From Aldehydirespirator sp965200005 (GTDB lineage: Bacteria > Actinomycetota > Acidimicrobiia > Acidimicrobiales > Aldehydirespiratoraceae): a DNA stretch of 64,000 nucleotides. Positions 37,063-46,507 of the stretch are shown piece by piece. Location of the stretch: assembly GCA_965200005.1 (NCBI GenBank), contig OZ241331.1:2480001-2544000 (forward strand). The letters run 5' to 3'. A model generated the notes under the pieces. The model was not told the DNA's origin. It ran no database searches and saw nothing but the letters and a program-made list of their open reading frames with translations. Numbering within the stretch: position 1 is the stretch's first letter; each line of letters starts with the position of its first letter. The position numbers and the translations under genes were made by a program.

Positions 37063-37125
37063 CGCGGGTCGGCTGTGTGGTGTGGGCACAGACCCAACCC
37101 TCATCCGACCACTACTTGGTCGTGA

Positions 37126-37686
37126 CTACCTGTGTGGGCTGCGTTGAATGTGTAGGTCCAGAAGCCCGGGCGTGGGTCGCTGATACACGGATTCGCCTTG
37201 TGCCACGGCGTCGGCCTGTTCGGCTCGAATCTCGGCTGCTCTGGCTTTGATGGCGTCGCAACACGGCTGACAGCGAGGCTCGCGACGTCGAATGTGTTCA
37301 CTGAACCCTTCGGGTGTGCCACACACGGGTCGCGTGACGGCATTGGACGACCGGCGCGCCCGCACCGTATCTACTGTCGCCTTCTTGGAACTGGTTGTGG
37401 GTTTCGAGGTGTTGTTGCGTTTCGCATACTTGGCGTGGAGCCTGCGAAAGTCAACCGGCGAAGCCTTGGCGTTCACTTGCGCCGTTGCTTCGCGCTCCTC
37501 CTTCGGTACCGCCACTGTTGCGAGGGGTGTGTACTCGGAGTCACCGCCCGGTTCGAATTCGGCCGCCTTGATCCCGATCGCTTCATCCAACAGATTCACA
37601 TAGGTGCTTCGGGTTATACGACCGGCCCTATAGGCACCGCGTAACGCATCGCGGCGGCGTTCGTATCGCTTCTTTGGTGTAGTCAT
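37126..37686 (-). CDS. Small basic protein with actinobacterial CGT-H-C-C zinc-like motif
   Basis: The 186-residue protein is Arg/Lys-rich: RYERRRDALRGAYRAGRI at the N-terminus, a low-complexity middle, then CGTPEGFSEHIRRREPRCQPC. That motif (Cys, His, Cys, Cys) is common in short proteins of actinobacterial phages and genomic islands and probably binds zinc. No enzymatic domain is present. It may bind DNA. It stands alone between remnants and supports a mobile-element origin for 35-38 kb. Confidence 0.6.
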   Translation of the reverse strand: MTTPKKRYERRRDALRGAYRAGRITRSTYVNLLDEAIGIKAAEFEPGGDSEYTPLATVAVPKEEREATAQVNAKASPVDFRRLHAKYAKRNNTSKPTTSSKKATVDTVRARRSSNAVTRPVCGTPEGFSEHIRRREPRCQPCCDAIKARAAEIRAEQADAVAQGESVYQRPTPGLLDLHIQRSPHR

Positions 37687-38233
37687 ACCGATTGACCCTC
37701 CCGGATCTGTCTTGTCTTCTCCAGCGCTAACCCTGGCCCACGCGTGTTCTCAGGCCTCTTTGAATGACCATCAACGCAACAACGACTTGTCATTGGACAC
37801 GACACCACAGACGGCCCATGACACTCCCCAGAACAAGGTAAGCCAACTCAATTCAGCTTTGAACAGTGAAAACTAACAGAACGATATGAGTGCCCAAAGC
37901 TGCCTCACCCCAATGAAGAGAGCCCGGACGACTTCGGCCTGCCATGACAACAAGACCATGGTAAGCGTCCAGACCAGCAATCCAAATGGCACCGGGAATG
38001 ACCGTGGCTTCTCGCCACCTCCTCACGGGTCACACTCCAGCTGATTTCATCCAAACTCCCTGAGACGCAGACGATGCCATACCACGCCTTTGGCAAGTCG
38101 GCTGCAGCAAGCCAAGGATGCGACGACCGTGACGAAGCCAATCAGGAGTCTCGCCGTCCTGCAGAGCCCAATCCGCTTGAGCGTTCCCCCGGAGTCGGGT
38201 TGAGTCCTTGCTCTTGGCGTTGTTGTAGTTGAG
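37687..38233. other. Intergenic region without a supported gene
   Basis: About 550 bases hold only short frames. The minus-strand stretches DWLRHGRRILGLL (about 38110-38150) and ADLPKAWYGIVCVSGSLDE (about 38030-38105) look like coding debris in two frames, but I could not assign a family. Confidence 0.35.
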
Positions 38234-40471
38234 TTAGTCGTCGAGGAGTTCTGGTGGAGCGTTGGGATTGGGGTCTACTGTGATGGTGACGCGGTCGAGG
38301 GTGCCCTGGTAGGGGTTGGGCGGCTCGTAGGCGGTTGTGACTGGGCTGAGTGGGTTGTGGCCGATGTCCATGCCCGCGAGTGCGAGGAAGCTCAATGCAC
38401 GAGGGATGTGGATTGTGTCGCCCACCAAATTGCCGGCTCTTAAGAAGAATGTGGCGCTCTGGTCGTCGTTGGCCTTGAAGTCGACCGAGACGACCGCGCC
38501 GCCATCATCTTGCTCAGGCGTAGGTACACCCAGCGAAGCTGAGGCGACATTGGATGCGGCGTTGTACTCGTAGCGCAGCGAGAGATCCTCGTCGATGAAC
38601 AACACGAAACCCGATGCCGTGTTGCCGTAGGCGATGATCACTCCCGGCGCCACATCACCTAGCTCGGCTTCGATCCGATAGCTCTTGGCCGAACCAAACG
38701 GCGGCGCAACGCTGGGCTCGACGTGGGAAACCGGCGGGAAGTAGTCGAAACGGTCACGCAACAGCGGCGATCCCGGCGGCGGGGGCGCACGGAATAACTC
38801 GACGGAACGGTCATCGAGTGGCAGCACGTCATACAAGCCGGCTTGTTGCCACCACAGATCGACAAGCTCCCGCAACTTGTCGGGGTGTTCCGCTGCGACG
38901 TTGTTGGACTCCGAGAAGTCCTCGTCGAGGTGGTACAGCTCCCAGTCGGAGTCGTCGTAGTCGTTGCCGGCGAAGTGGCGGGTCACTGCCTTCCAGCCGT
39001 CACACCACAGGCCACGGTTGCCGAACATCTCGAAGTACTGGATGCGCCGCACGGTTGCTTCGTCCGGCCGATCGAAGGTGTACGCGAGGCTCTCGCCATG
39101 CATGGGCATCTGGGGGACGCCCTGGTATGTCTCAGGCGCCTCGACCCCGGCCGCCTCATAGATCGTAGGAGCGAGATCGATGATGTGGTGGAACTGATTG
39201 AGGATTGCCCCCGGCCGTGCGAGCCGGTCGCTCCAACCGATGATCAGCGGGTCGCGGATCCCGCCACCATGGGTGTGGTACTTGTACCACTTCAGCGGCG
39301 TGTTCGATGCTTGCGCCCACCCCGTCGCATAATGCGTGTCGGCGCGTGGCCCGCCCACCTCGGAAAGCCGGCCAAGGACTTTGTCGAAGTCTTCTTCCAT
39401 GTCGTTGAAGAACCGAATACGGCTGATTGCGCCGAGTCGGCCGCCCTCATGGGCAGCACCGTTGTCGGACGTGACGATCACGATCGTGTCGTCGAGTTGG
39501 CCCGTGCGCTTCAGGAACTCGAACAGGCGGCCAAGCTGTGCGTCGGTGTGTTCGACCATCGCGGCATAGGCCTCTTGTAGCCGCGCCGCCACTCGCTGCT
39601 CCTCGTCGCTGAGCGAATCCCACTCAGGCACACCCGGGTTGCTAGCCGGGAGTTCTGTGCCTGCCGGGATGACCCCCATTTCCAGTTGGCGTTCGTAGCG
39701 CTCGCGGCGGATCACGTCCCAACCAACGTCGTAGCGGCCACGCACGGCCTCCATGGATTCGGTGGGCGCGTGATGTGGTGCATGCGCCGCGCCGAATGGC
39801 ACATAGAGAAAGAACGGGTTGTACGGCGAGTGCGCGATGTGATCGGCGAGGTAGGAGATAGCACGGTCGATGAGATCGGTCGTGAGGTGGTACCCATCGG
39901 AGGGCTGCGACGGCGGAAACACCGAGTGGTTGTCGTGAACGAGTTGCGGGTAGTAATGGTCATCGGCCCCGTTCATGAAGCCGTAGAACTGGTTAAAGCC
40001 GCGACCGAGCGGCCACTCATCAAAGGGCCCAGCCGGCGAAACCTGCTTCATTGGGGCGACGTGCCACTTCCCCACGACCGACGTGTTGTAGCCGTGCGAT
40101 TTCAATACCTCAGACACAAGCGCCGCGCTGCGGGTGATGCGGCCGCGACCACTAGGCCAGCCAGAGTCCACATTCGACAGCATGCGCATCCCCACGGAAT
40201 GGTGATTCCTGCCAGTCAGCAGGCACGCCCGGGAGGGAGAACAGAGCGTGGTCGTGTGGAAGTTGTTGTACCGGTGGCCCGCAGCCGCCAGTGCGTCAAT
40301 GTGTGGCGTTCGGATCTCTGAGCCGTAGCAGCCAAGATCGGCGAAGCCGAGATCGTCGAACAACACCACGACCACGTTTGGGCGGTCGTTGATGTGCGGC
40401 GGCGGATAGGCGGTCTCGCTCTCCTGGTAGGTGAAGCCGATATGCCCGCGCGGGCCCAGCGACAAGGCCAT
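38234..40471 (-). CDS. Arylsulfatase-type (formylglycine) sulfatase
   Basis: The 745-residue protein is a large type-I sulfatase. The metal-binding NVVVVLFDDLGFADLGCYG and the maturation motif Cys77-Ser-Pro-Ser-Arg81, whose Cys becomes formylglycine, are intact, followed by LTGRNHHSVGM, GKWHV and VIVTSDNGAAHEGG. The C-terminal 150 residues form an extra beta-rich domain found in long AtsA-type enzymes. No signal peptide is obvious, so it is probably cytoplasmic. It hydrolyses sulfate esters. It lies directly downstream of a sulfonate/sulfate-ester-type ABC transporter on the same strand, so uptake and cleavage are probably one operon. Confidence 0.9.
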   Translation of the reverse strand: MALSLGPRGHIGFTYQESETAYPPPHINDRPNVVVVLFDDLGFADLGCYGSEIRTPHIDALAAAGHRYNNFHTTTLCSPSRACLLTGRNHHSVGMRMLSNVDSGWPSGRGRITRSAALVSEVLKSHGYNTSVVGKWHVAPMKQVSPAGPFDEWPLGRGFNQFYGFMNGADDHYYPQLVHDNHSVFPPSQPSDGYHLTTDLIDRAISYLADHIAHSPYNPFFLYVPFGAAHAPHHAPTESMEAVRGRYDVGWDVIRRERYERQLEMGVIPAGTELPASNPGVPEWDSLSDEEQRVAARLQEAYAAMVEHTDAQLGRLFEFLKRTGQLDDTIVIVTSDNGAAHEGGRLGAISRIRFFNDMEEDFDKVLGRLSEVGGPRADTHYATGWAQASNTPLKWYKYHTHGGGIRDPLIIGWSDRLARPGAILNQFHHIIDLAPTIYEAAGVEAPETYQGVPQMPMHGESLAYTFDRPDEATVRRIQYFEMFGNRGLWCDGWKAVTRHFAGNDYDDSDWELYHLDEDFSESNNVAAEHPDKLRELVDLWWQQAGLYDVLPLDDRSVELFRAPPPPGSPLLRDRFDYFPPVSHVEPSVAPPFGSAKSYRIEAELGDVAPGVIIAYGNTASGFVLFIDEDLSLRYEYNAASNVASASLGVPTPEQDDGGAVVSVDFKANDDQSATFFLRAGNLVGDTIHIPRALSFLALAGMDIGHNPLSPVTTAYEPPNPYQGTLDRVTITVDPNPNAPPELLDD

Positions 40472-40520
40472 TATCAGGTTCCTTCCGTTGGTGTGGTGGT
40501 GCCGATCTAGCGGTGTTGGT

Positions 40521-41315
40521 CTAGTAATCGCCGAGATCCGAGAGGAACCTTGCGAACACGGTCCGACCCAGCAGTCTCCAGATCCGGTCGCTTATGAATC
40601 CGAGGATGCCGAAACACACGACACCCACGAATACAAAGTCTGTGCGGAAGAAGGTGCGTGCGTTCCAGATCAGAAAGCCGATTCCCTCCTGGGCGGCGAT
40701 CGCTTCAGCGGCCACGATCACAAGGAAGGCGTTGGCTAGCGCGAGCCGCATCCCGGTGAAGATGGATGGGAACGTTCCCGGCAGGATGATCTTGAAGAAC
40801 AGATCGAAACTGTTCGCACCGAGCGTCTTCGCTCCCAGGATCTTGTCTGGGTTGATCGAAGATGCTCCCGCGGCGACCGAGACGAGTACTACGAACATCG
40901 CTGCGTAGATAACGAGGTTGACTTTCGATGCTTCGCCGATGCCGAACCACAAGATGAACAGCGAAGTGAGTGCGATTGCGGGGACGAAGCGGAAGAAGTG
41001 AACAAACGGGTCAACGACTGCCCGAGCGACTTTCGACATGCCCGCCAGCAAGCCGATCGGGATGGCGATCGCGGAACCTATGAGCCAGCCCCTGATGATG
41101 CGCTGGAGGCTGATCCAGATGTCGGTTCGCAGACGGCCGTCTTCCCAAAGTTCGTTGGCTGCACCCACGACTTTTGCGGGGGACGGCAGCAGTAGCGAAT
41201 CGTCGTATGACCTGGCCCAAAGATGCCAACCAATGACCACTACGACAACTGCCGCCAGCGAGATCATCCAGTTGCGGTAGCGGATGACGAGTGCGCCTAC
41301 TCCTATTCCTGCCAT
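40521..41315 (-). CDS. SsuC/TauC-like ABC transporter permease
   Basis: The 264-residue protein has about six membrane segments and the binding-protein-dependent transport permease pattern: LRTDIWISLQRIIRGWLIGSAIAIPIGLLAG, FFRFVPAIALTSLFILWFGIGEASK, and the EAA loop (AKTLGANSFDLFFKIILPGTFPSIFTGMRLAL). It belongs to the sulfonate, taurine and nitrate importer group. Its start overlaps the ATPase gene by 13 bases. Confidence 0.9.
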   Translation of the reverse strand: MAGIGVGALVIRYRNWMISLAAVVVVVIGWHLWARSYDDSLLLPSPAKVVGAANELWEDGRLRTDIWISLQRIIRGWLIGSAIAIPIGLLAGMSKVARAVVDPFVHFFRFVPAIALTSLFILWFGIGEASKVNLVIYAAMFVVLVSVAAGASSINPDKILGAKTLGANSFDLFFKIILPGTFPSIFTGMRLALANAFLVIVAAEAIAAQEGIGFLIWNARTFFRTDFVFVGVVCFGILGFISDRIWRLLGRTVFARFLSDLGDY

Positions 41316-42124
41316 GTCGCCATCACCTCCTCAACGATCTGCGCCTCGACCGCCCTCGCGAACTCGCCGAACTCCGGCGAAAAGTCATCTCGAGGGAACG
41401 GCAAGTCAAGGGCGTGGATCTCGCGGAACGTTGATTCGGGGCCCGCGGTCATTACGCCGATGCGCTCACCCAACAGGACAGCTTCGCGGATGTCGTGTGT
41501 GACATATACAAAGGTTCGGCCCTCGGAACGCCACAGTTCTGAGACCTGCTGCTGCAGCAGGCGACGGGTCTGTGCGTCCAGAGCGGCAAAGGGTTCATCC
41601 ATCAACACGATGTCGGGCTTCACGGCCAACACCCGAGCGATCTGGACACGCTGCTTCATGCCGCCCGAGAGTTCCTTCGGGTATTTGCCCGCGGCCTGGG
41701 TGAGCCCGACGACGCCGAGCCAGTGGTCTACATCGTCTTTGTTGAACTTGCGACCGCCCCGTTTGGCCTGAAGCTTGAGGCCAAATGCGACGTTCTGGCG
41801 GACAGTCAGCCAGTCAAGTAGCGGGCCGTCGACGCTCTGGAAGACCATTGCACGGTCTGGGCCCGGTCCGGTGACCTTGGCGCCGTCGACGGTGAGTGAT
41901 CCTGTCGTCGGCCCCAGGAAGCCGGCGATCATTCGGAGCAGCGTCGATTTGCCGCAACCGGACGGGCCGACGACGACGAAGAACTCATCTGCTGCGATCT
42001 CGAGGGAAAGGTTCGAGATCACCGGCGGCGAGTCCGCCGCTGCGCTTGCGTAGCGGAGTGAGACATCGCTGAACGAGACAGACCCGCCAGCGATGCCTCC
42101 GCGCTCCGCAGTCGCTGCCACCAT
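41303..42124 (-). CDS. SsuB/TauB-like ABC transporter ATPase
   Basis: The 273-residue ATPase has Walker A GPSGCGKST (53-61), ELSGGMKQRVQIARVLAVKPD (signature), VLMDEPFAALDAQTR (Walker B) and VTHDIREAVLLGERIGVM (H-loop). This layout, including FQSVDGPLLDWLTVRQNV, is typical of the sulfonate/taurine/nitrate transporters. It lies between the binding-protein and permease genes. Confidence 0.9.
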   Translation of the reverse strand: MVAATAERGGIAGGSVSFSDVSLRYASAAADSPPVISNLSLEIAADEFFVVVGPSGCGKSTLLRMIAGFLGPTTGSLTVDGAKVTGPGPDRAMVFQSVDGPLLDWLTVRQNVAFGLKLQAKRGGRKFNKDDVDHWLGVVGLTQAAGKYPKELSGGMKQRVQIARVLAVKPDIVLMDEPFAALDAQTRRLLQQQVSELWRSEGRTFVYVTHDIREAVLLGERIGVMTAGPESTFREIHALDLPFPRDDFSPEFGEFARAVEAQIVEEVMATWQE

Positions 42125-42154
42125 TGTGGCTTATGCGATTGTTTGCTTAGTTGC

Positions 42155-43318
42155 TTAGCCGAGATCCGCAGTGATGGAGCCGGGAACGGCGCTTTCCTGA
42201 GCCGTTAGCTTCATGAAGTTGCGGACATCGAAGTCAGCTGGGAGCACCTCGCGCTCGATCAGGAACTGAGCGATCGCGTCGAGGGAGTCCAGCATGACCT
42301 GGGTCATGGCAATGCCGTAGTTCTGGTTCGGGATGACGTTAGCGAACAGCTCCTCTGGGCCGTCGACGGCTTCTGCGACGATTGCCGCGGTTTCCGCAAC
42401 GTTGGCGTTTGTGTACTGAGCCGCGGCGTCGTAAGCCTTGAGCACCCTCTCGATCGTGTCCTGGTTCTCCTCGGCCCAACCTGTTTCTGCGATGAGGTAG
42501 ATCGCCACGGTGTCTAGGACGCCGACGTCGTTGCGCAGGATGTGAAGATTCTCATCCTCGGCTGCCTGGTTCGTGCCGTCGAGCCAGGTCCAACCAGCCT
42601 GCACCTCGTCGGTCTTAAGTGCGCCAACGAGTTCGAACAGGCCCGGCAGCGGTACGAGTTCGACATCATCGACCGAGACGCCGTTCTGTATGAGGTGCCG
42701 CAGCGTCACGAAGTGCTCCGAGGTGCCCTCGACGTAGCCGATTTTCTTTCCGACTAGATCTTCGGGGCCGGCGATGTCGTTGCGTGCCGCGAGGCTGTGG
42801 AAACCAGGGTTGGGTGACGCGATTGCGCCGACGATCGACATGTTCTCATCGGCTGCGGCGACCAGGTTGAGTACCGCGAAGTCGAGGGCGTGACCTAGGT
42901 CGGCCTGTCGCGCGATTACACCTTGGATTGCTTCGATGCCGGTGCCGAACACTGACACATCGGCCTCTACAGCCAGTTCATCGAAGTAGCCCTGATCTAT
43001 GGAGACCCAGGCGAGCGTCGCGAGCAGGAATCCATCGCCGGCGATCCTGACCGACACCGGTGCCACTTCCTCAGTTTCCTCTGCTCCTTCTGTTTCCTGT
43101 GCGGCATCTGCGGCATCGTCGGCCGCTGCCGAAGCCTCGCCGCCCGATGAGTGGTCATCCGACATGGCAGCGGCGCTGTCGTCACCGGAGTCATCTGCTG
43201 TTGCGCTCGACATGTCGTCGGCTGTCGAGGTCGTGTCATCGTCGTCGCCGCACGCGGCAGCAATCAGCGCAAACAGCGCCAAGATTGCAACGAGCAATGA
43301 AAGCCGTCGATTCTTCAT
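42155..43318 (-). CDS. SsuA/TauA-like solute-binding lipoprotein
   Basis: The 387-residue protein begins with a lipoprotein signal (LFALIAAAC, Cys23), then a 60-residue Asp/Ser/Ala/Glu linker, then an NMT1/OpuAC-like binding fold: IDQGYFDELAVEADVSVFGTG, IQGVIARQADLGHALDFAVLNLVAA, VGKKIGYVEGTSEHFVTLRHLIQ, VLKAYDAAAQYTNANV. Such proteins capture taurine, alkanesulfonates, sulfate esters or riboflavin precursors. Given the adjacent sulfatase, a sulfonate or sulfate ester is the best guess. It is the first gene of the operon. Confidence 0.85.
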   Translation of the reverse strand: MKNRRLSLLVAILALFALIAAACGDDDDTTSTADDMSSATADDSGDDSAAAMSDDHSSGGEASAAADDAADAAQETEGAEETEEVAPVSVRIAGDGFLLATLAWVSIDQGYFDELAVEADVSVFGTGIEAIQGVIARQADLGHALDFAVLNLVAAADENMSIVGAIASPNPGFHSLAARNDIAGPEDLVGKKIGYVEGTSEHFVTLRHLIQNGVSVDDVELVPLPGLFELVGALKTDEVQAGWTWLDGTNQAAEDENLHILRNDVGVLDTVAIYLIAETGWAEENQDTIERVLKAYDAAAQYTNANVAETAAIVAEAVDGPEELFANVIPNQNYGIAMTQVMLDSLDAIAQFLIEREVLPADFDVRNFMKLTAQESAVPGSITADLG

Positions 43319-43754
43319 TTGTCCCCTCCCGGGTTTGTTGCTTGATTTTGTCTGGGGCCTACGACACCGTGACGTGCAGACCCAAAGTCGTCCTGCGGCA
43401 GAGCAGCGAGGTCAGCAGAATCTGCCGCTCGTTCCGGCGACGATCCGATCGCGAGTGACCGCCACTGCCCGCTCACCGACAGTGAGCACTCTCGTCGTCG
43501 AGTTGGTTGCGACGCCGGCAAAGTCCGGCGCCGACTACCTGGGTGCAGCAGCAAACGAATGCCTGGCGGTGTCTGATGTCTAACCTCACCTTGCCTATGC
43601 CACGATCGTAGTCAAGAGGTGGTCCGCGGCATTAGCCGGGCAGATGCTTCCGACGCTGAACTACCCAATGACGTTCCAGTCGGACAATTGTCGAAACGTC
43701 CACTGTCACCTAACAGGAGTACGACTGCTGGCCAGGCGAGTTGCTGTCCTTCCT
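43319..43754. other. Upstream region of the transporter operon
   Basis: The 436 bases should hold the transporter promoter on the minus strand. I see no gene or obvious riboswitch. Confidence 0.4.
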
Positions 43755-43799
43755 ATGGATCTGGCAGATCCCGCGGCCATGTCGGCGGCGTGGTCGTAA
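43755..43799 (+). pseudogene. Relic of a VapB-type antitoxin 3' end
   Basis: The 14 codons MDLADPAAMSAAWS plus stop closely match the tail of the antitoxin at 35276-35497 (DLADPAVMSGAWS), including the GTGGTCGTAAC overlap with a toxin start. Nothing upstream matches the antitoxin, and the toxin frame is lost after VVVT. It is a fragment of a second copy of the module. Confidence 0.6.
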
Positions 43800-44040
43800 C
43801 GCCCTCGCGCCGACGCCAATTCGTGCGATCCGAAGTAGCTACCAAATCATTCCACACCGCACTGCACCGCCCGCCCCCGACCCGCGCGCACCGAGGGTTA
43901 GAGGTGGTGTCTGAGGCCCACTTGACCTCATAGGTACATGCGGTCCTTGGAGCTGCGAGCTGGTCGCAGCGTGACGCGAAGTACATGCTCAGCGAGCCAG
44001 GGCAGTGGATGCTGCATGCGAATTCACGATCCATCGGAGT
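43800..44040. other. Gap upstream of abiEi
   Basis: The 240 bases contain no supported gene. Confidence 0.4.
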
Positions 44041-44068
44041 AGAACGCTTGAGAGGTTCTCGTTATATT
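44041..44068 (+). promoter_or_regulatory. Promoter with dyad for abiEi; probably leaderless
   Basis: AGAAC (44041-44045) is an inverted copy of GTTCT (44055-44059), and TATATT (44063-44068) is a good -10 box. The ATG at 44077 is about nine bases further, where transcription would start, and it has no ribosome binding site, so the mRNA is probably leaderless. The dyad lies between -35 and -10 and could be the autoregulatory site of AbiEi. Confidence 0.5.
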
Positions 44069-44076
44069 TAACTCTC

Positions 44077-44658
44077 ATGAGTACGGCTAAGCTTGTCCGC
44101 GAGCGGATCGAACGCGCACCGCTGCGTTCCTTCATTGAGACCGCTGACCTCCCTGGGTCTCGTCGCGCCGTTGAGTGTGAGCTGTCACGACTCGTCGCCC
44201 GCGGCGCCGTCGCCAGAGTCCGTCGGGGCCTTTACTGGAAGGGGCCACGCACATCGGTAGGCATGCCACTCCCGCGAGCGTTCGACGTTGGCATGGCGAT
44301 TGCCGGCCCCGGCGCAGGACCCGCAAGCGTGACCGCAGCCGCATTCCTCCGGCTGACGACACAGGTGCCTTCCCTCGAGACGATCGCTGTACCTGGCCGG
44401 ACCCCCACGCCCCCGGTCGGGGTCCGGTTCGTGAGCCGCTCCATTGAGCGACGCATCCTGGCTCTGGAGCCCACCGAGATCGCTGTCCTCGAAGTGCTTC
44501 GTGATGGGCCCATCGCCATCGAGGCCCGATGGTCGGACGCCGCAGAGGCAGTCGCGCGCCTCGAACGTGATGGGGTGATTCGCCCCTGGCTGATCACCGA
44601 ACAGCTCGGCCACGAACGGCACATCGCCGCCCGCCGGCGTTGGAGCAAACTCCGTTGA
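44077..44658 (+). CDS. abiEi: AbiEi-type antitoxin/transcriptional regulator of a type IV toxin-antitoxin system
   Basis: The 193-residue protein starts at ATG 44077; an upstream frame to 44005 is not supported. Its N-terminal winged helix (LVRERIERAPLRSFIETADL, then ECELSRLVARGAVARVRRGLYW) is typical of AbiEi-like antitoxins, and the C-terminal part (RFVSRSIERRILALEPTEIAVLEVL) is the toxin-neutralising domain. It binds its own promoter in known systems. Its stop overlaps the toxin start as TTGA (44655-44658). Confidence 0.8.
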   Translation: MSTAKLVRERIERAPLRSFIETADLPGSRRAVECELSRLVARGAVARVRRGLYWKGPRTSVGMPLPRAFDVGMAIAGPGAGPASVTAAAFLRLTTQVPSLETIAVPGRTPTPPVGVRFVSRSIERRILALEPTEIAVLEVLRDGPIAIEARWSDAAEAVARLERDGVIRPWLITEQLGHERHIAARRRWSKLR

Positions 44659-45611
44659 CCGACCCCAACCAACGCCGCCTGCGCGACAGCCCCGACGAGC
44701 TCGAGGTCTATGTCACCCGAATCGGCGAAGCCACCGGCATCCCCCCAGCTCACCTCGAAAAGGACTTCTGGGTCACCGAAGTGCTTCGGGGCGCCGCCAC
44801 CGCATCAGTGGCGACGGGATGTTCAGTGGTGTTCAGGGGAGGTACGAGCCTGTCAAAGGCGCATCGCCTGATCGAGCGGTTCTCCGAGGACATCGACTTG
44901 ATCGTCGTGCTTCCCCACAGCGGCACACGAGCACGCGACACCAAGCTCAAGAATTTCGTCCAGGCCGCCGAGCACGCAACAGGTGTCGGTGCCGAGACCG
45001 ACCCGGCGACAGTGACCAGGGGTGTCAAGCGCACCGCCACCTTCACGTACTCAACCAACCGCGCAGCCGGGCATCTCAAGCCGGGCGTGCTCATGGAACT
45101 CGGAACCGGTGGCGGCGCGCTCCCCCACCGCCGCCTCCCCATCCAGTCACTAATCGCTGAACACGCCGAAAGCATCGACCTGCCCGTGGACTTCATCGAG
45201 GCGACTCCGATCAGCTTCCTCGTACTGGAACCGGTGCGCACGCTCGTCGAGAAGCTCGTACTACTCCACCATGCTGCAACCGAGGGCGACGAACAACGCC
45301 GAGCGGCCACCGCTCGCCACTACTACGACATCGACCGGCTGCTACAAGACGACCGAGTTGTGGCAGCAGTCGATGAGATCGGTGTCGACATCCTCGCTCG
45401 TGAAACCACCCAGCACTCCCGAGCCGCTGGCCTACCCACCGCAGACCGACCCGCAGGTGGCTTCTCCACAAGCCCCGCCTGGACCGAACCAAGCACCGCC
45501 GCTATCAGGGCCTACGAGACGGTGGTACGCGAGCTGATCTGGCCGGCAGCACCATCATCACCTATAGAACAGTGCTGCCAGCGCGTACGTGAGCTTGCCG
45601 CTCTGCTCTAG
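44655..45611 (+). CDS. abiEii: AbiEii/AbiGii-type nucleotidyltransferase toxin
   Basis: The gene encodes 318 residues from TTG 44655, chosen for its TTGA overlap; TTG 44640 is possible. The nucleotidyltransferase signature is clear: FRGGTSLSKAH (residues 60-70) and SEDIDLIV (77-84), with EKDFWVTEVL at residues 35-44 as in other AbiEii toxins. In the studied systems the toxin transfers nucleotides to tRNA acceptor stems and causes reversible growth arrest, including phage abortive infection. Cognate AbiEi lies upstream. All catalytic residues are present, so it should be active. Confidence 0.85.
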   Translation: MTDPNQRRLRDSPDELEVYVTRIGEATGIPPAHLEKDFWVTEVLRGAATASVATGCSVVFRGGTSLSKAHRLIERFSEDIDLIVVLPHSGTRARDTKLKNFVQAAEHATGVGAETDPATVTRGVKRTATFTYSTNRAAGHLKPGVLMELGTGGGALPHRRLPIQSLIAEHAESIDLPVDFIEATPISFLVLEPVRTLVEKLVLLHHAATEGDEQRRAATARHYYDIDRLLQDDRVVAAVDEIGVDILARETTQHSRAAGLPTADRPAGGFSTSPAWTEPSTAAIRAYETVVRELIWPAAPSSPIEQCCQRVRELAALL

Positions 45612-46093
45612 TACATGTGCCACGCCTGGGTGCTAGGCGTCTTTGATCGAGGCAGTCCAAGCCGGCAGCACCCCGACGACCACGGGCACCCTATTCTTGG
45701 GGTCACCTTGCCGGGACAATCTAACGAAGCGGTCACCTTGACCCAGCCGTCGTCGTGGGCGGTCGCCTCACCCACAAAAGCCTGGCAGGACCGCGGAACC
45801 GTCGAAGCCCGCCGCCACTACTTCGACGCCAGGTCGCTCCCCTTACCTTGGGGGGTGGCTGGGGGCGTGCTTCTGGCTGACCGTTGAGCCTGGCGGGTAG
45901 GGCTGAAGAACATTGTCGATCGCTAGCAGTCGATGAGCGCCGGGAGGTTGCTCCGCCCGATCCAGTTCGGGATACTGCCGGCTCCGAGCGGTTCCCACTG
46001 TCGTCGGCGCCGGTCGACAAGCGCTCTGATCTGGCATAGGCTGGTCCCGTCATCGGGCGACGGGCCCGACGCCACATTAGGAGATAGGTCGTG
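45612..46093. other. Gap between abiEii and the TIR gene
   Basis: About 480 bases without a credible ORF on either strand. The frames here are short and low in hydrophobic pattern. Confidence 0.4.
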
Positions 46094-46507
46094 TCAGTAG
46101 TCGTCGTCGCTGAGCGCAGCGGTCGCCGCAGCGATCTTGGTGGCGACGCCGTCCAAGGATGACTCAGCGGTGTCCAAGCCGGCGTGCGAAGCAAGCATTG
46201 GGCTCACATCGCGGAGGGCCTCGAAGGTCGTCTCGTGTACAACCGGAATCACCCGGTTGCTCGCGAGGAGCACTGATAGCTCCTTCTCAGCGATTCCCTC
46301 GGTCTCGATGCTCTTGAGAAGTGCAGGTGTGACGAGAACAATTCCGACGCGGGAGCGCCGAAGACCCTTGTCGATCTCTCGGAGCAACTGCGTTCCGAGA
46401 GGGACATCCTTCTCGCTGAACCAGACTGAGGCGCCGTTCAACTTCAAGCGATCGTACAAATCGGAGGCGCTCGCTTCCCGGTCGTCCCAAGCGTGACATA
46501 GGAACAA
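46094..46507 (-). CDS. TIR-domain protein, 5' end unclear
   Basis: The 137 residues from TTG 46507 form nearly a whole TIR domain: FLCHAWDDREASASDLYDRL, then GASVWFSEKDVPLG (Glu of the NADase site), RRSRVGIVLVTPALLKS, and AEKELSVLL...VIPVVH. The same frame is open upstream to 46645 with family-like sequence (SASYTSSEWRAVKPIAEKAV, then HPERRD), but that stretch has no ATG, GTG or TTG and begins after TAA 46646-46648. The gene is therefore 5'-truncated or frameshifted, or uses the TTG. Bacterial TIR proteins cleave NAD+ in anti-phage systems. No partner gene is adjacent. Confidence 0.65.
   Translation of the reverse strand: MFLCHAWDDREASASDLYDRLKLNGASVWFSEKDVPLGTQLLREIDKGLRRSRVGIVLVTPALLKSIETEGIAEKELSVLLASNRVIPVVHETTFEALRDVSPMLASHAGLDTAESSLDGVATKIAAATAALSDDDY

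Noticed and set aside
45612..46093. Minus- and plus-strand ORFs between abiEii and the TIR gene
   Set aside because: They are Arg/Pro/Ser-rich frames that overlap each other on opposite strands and match nothing.
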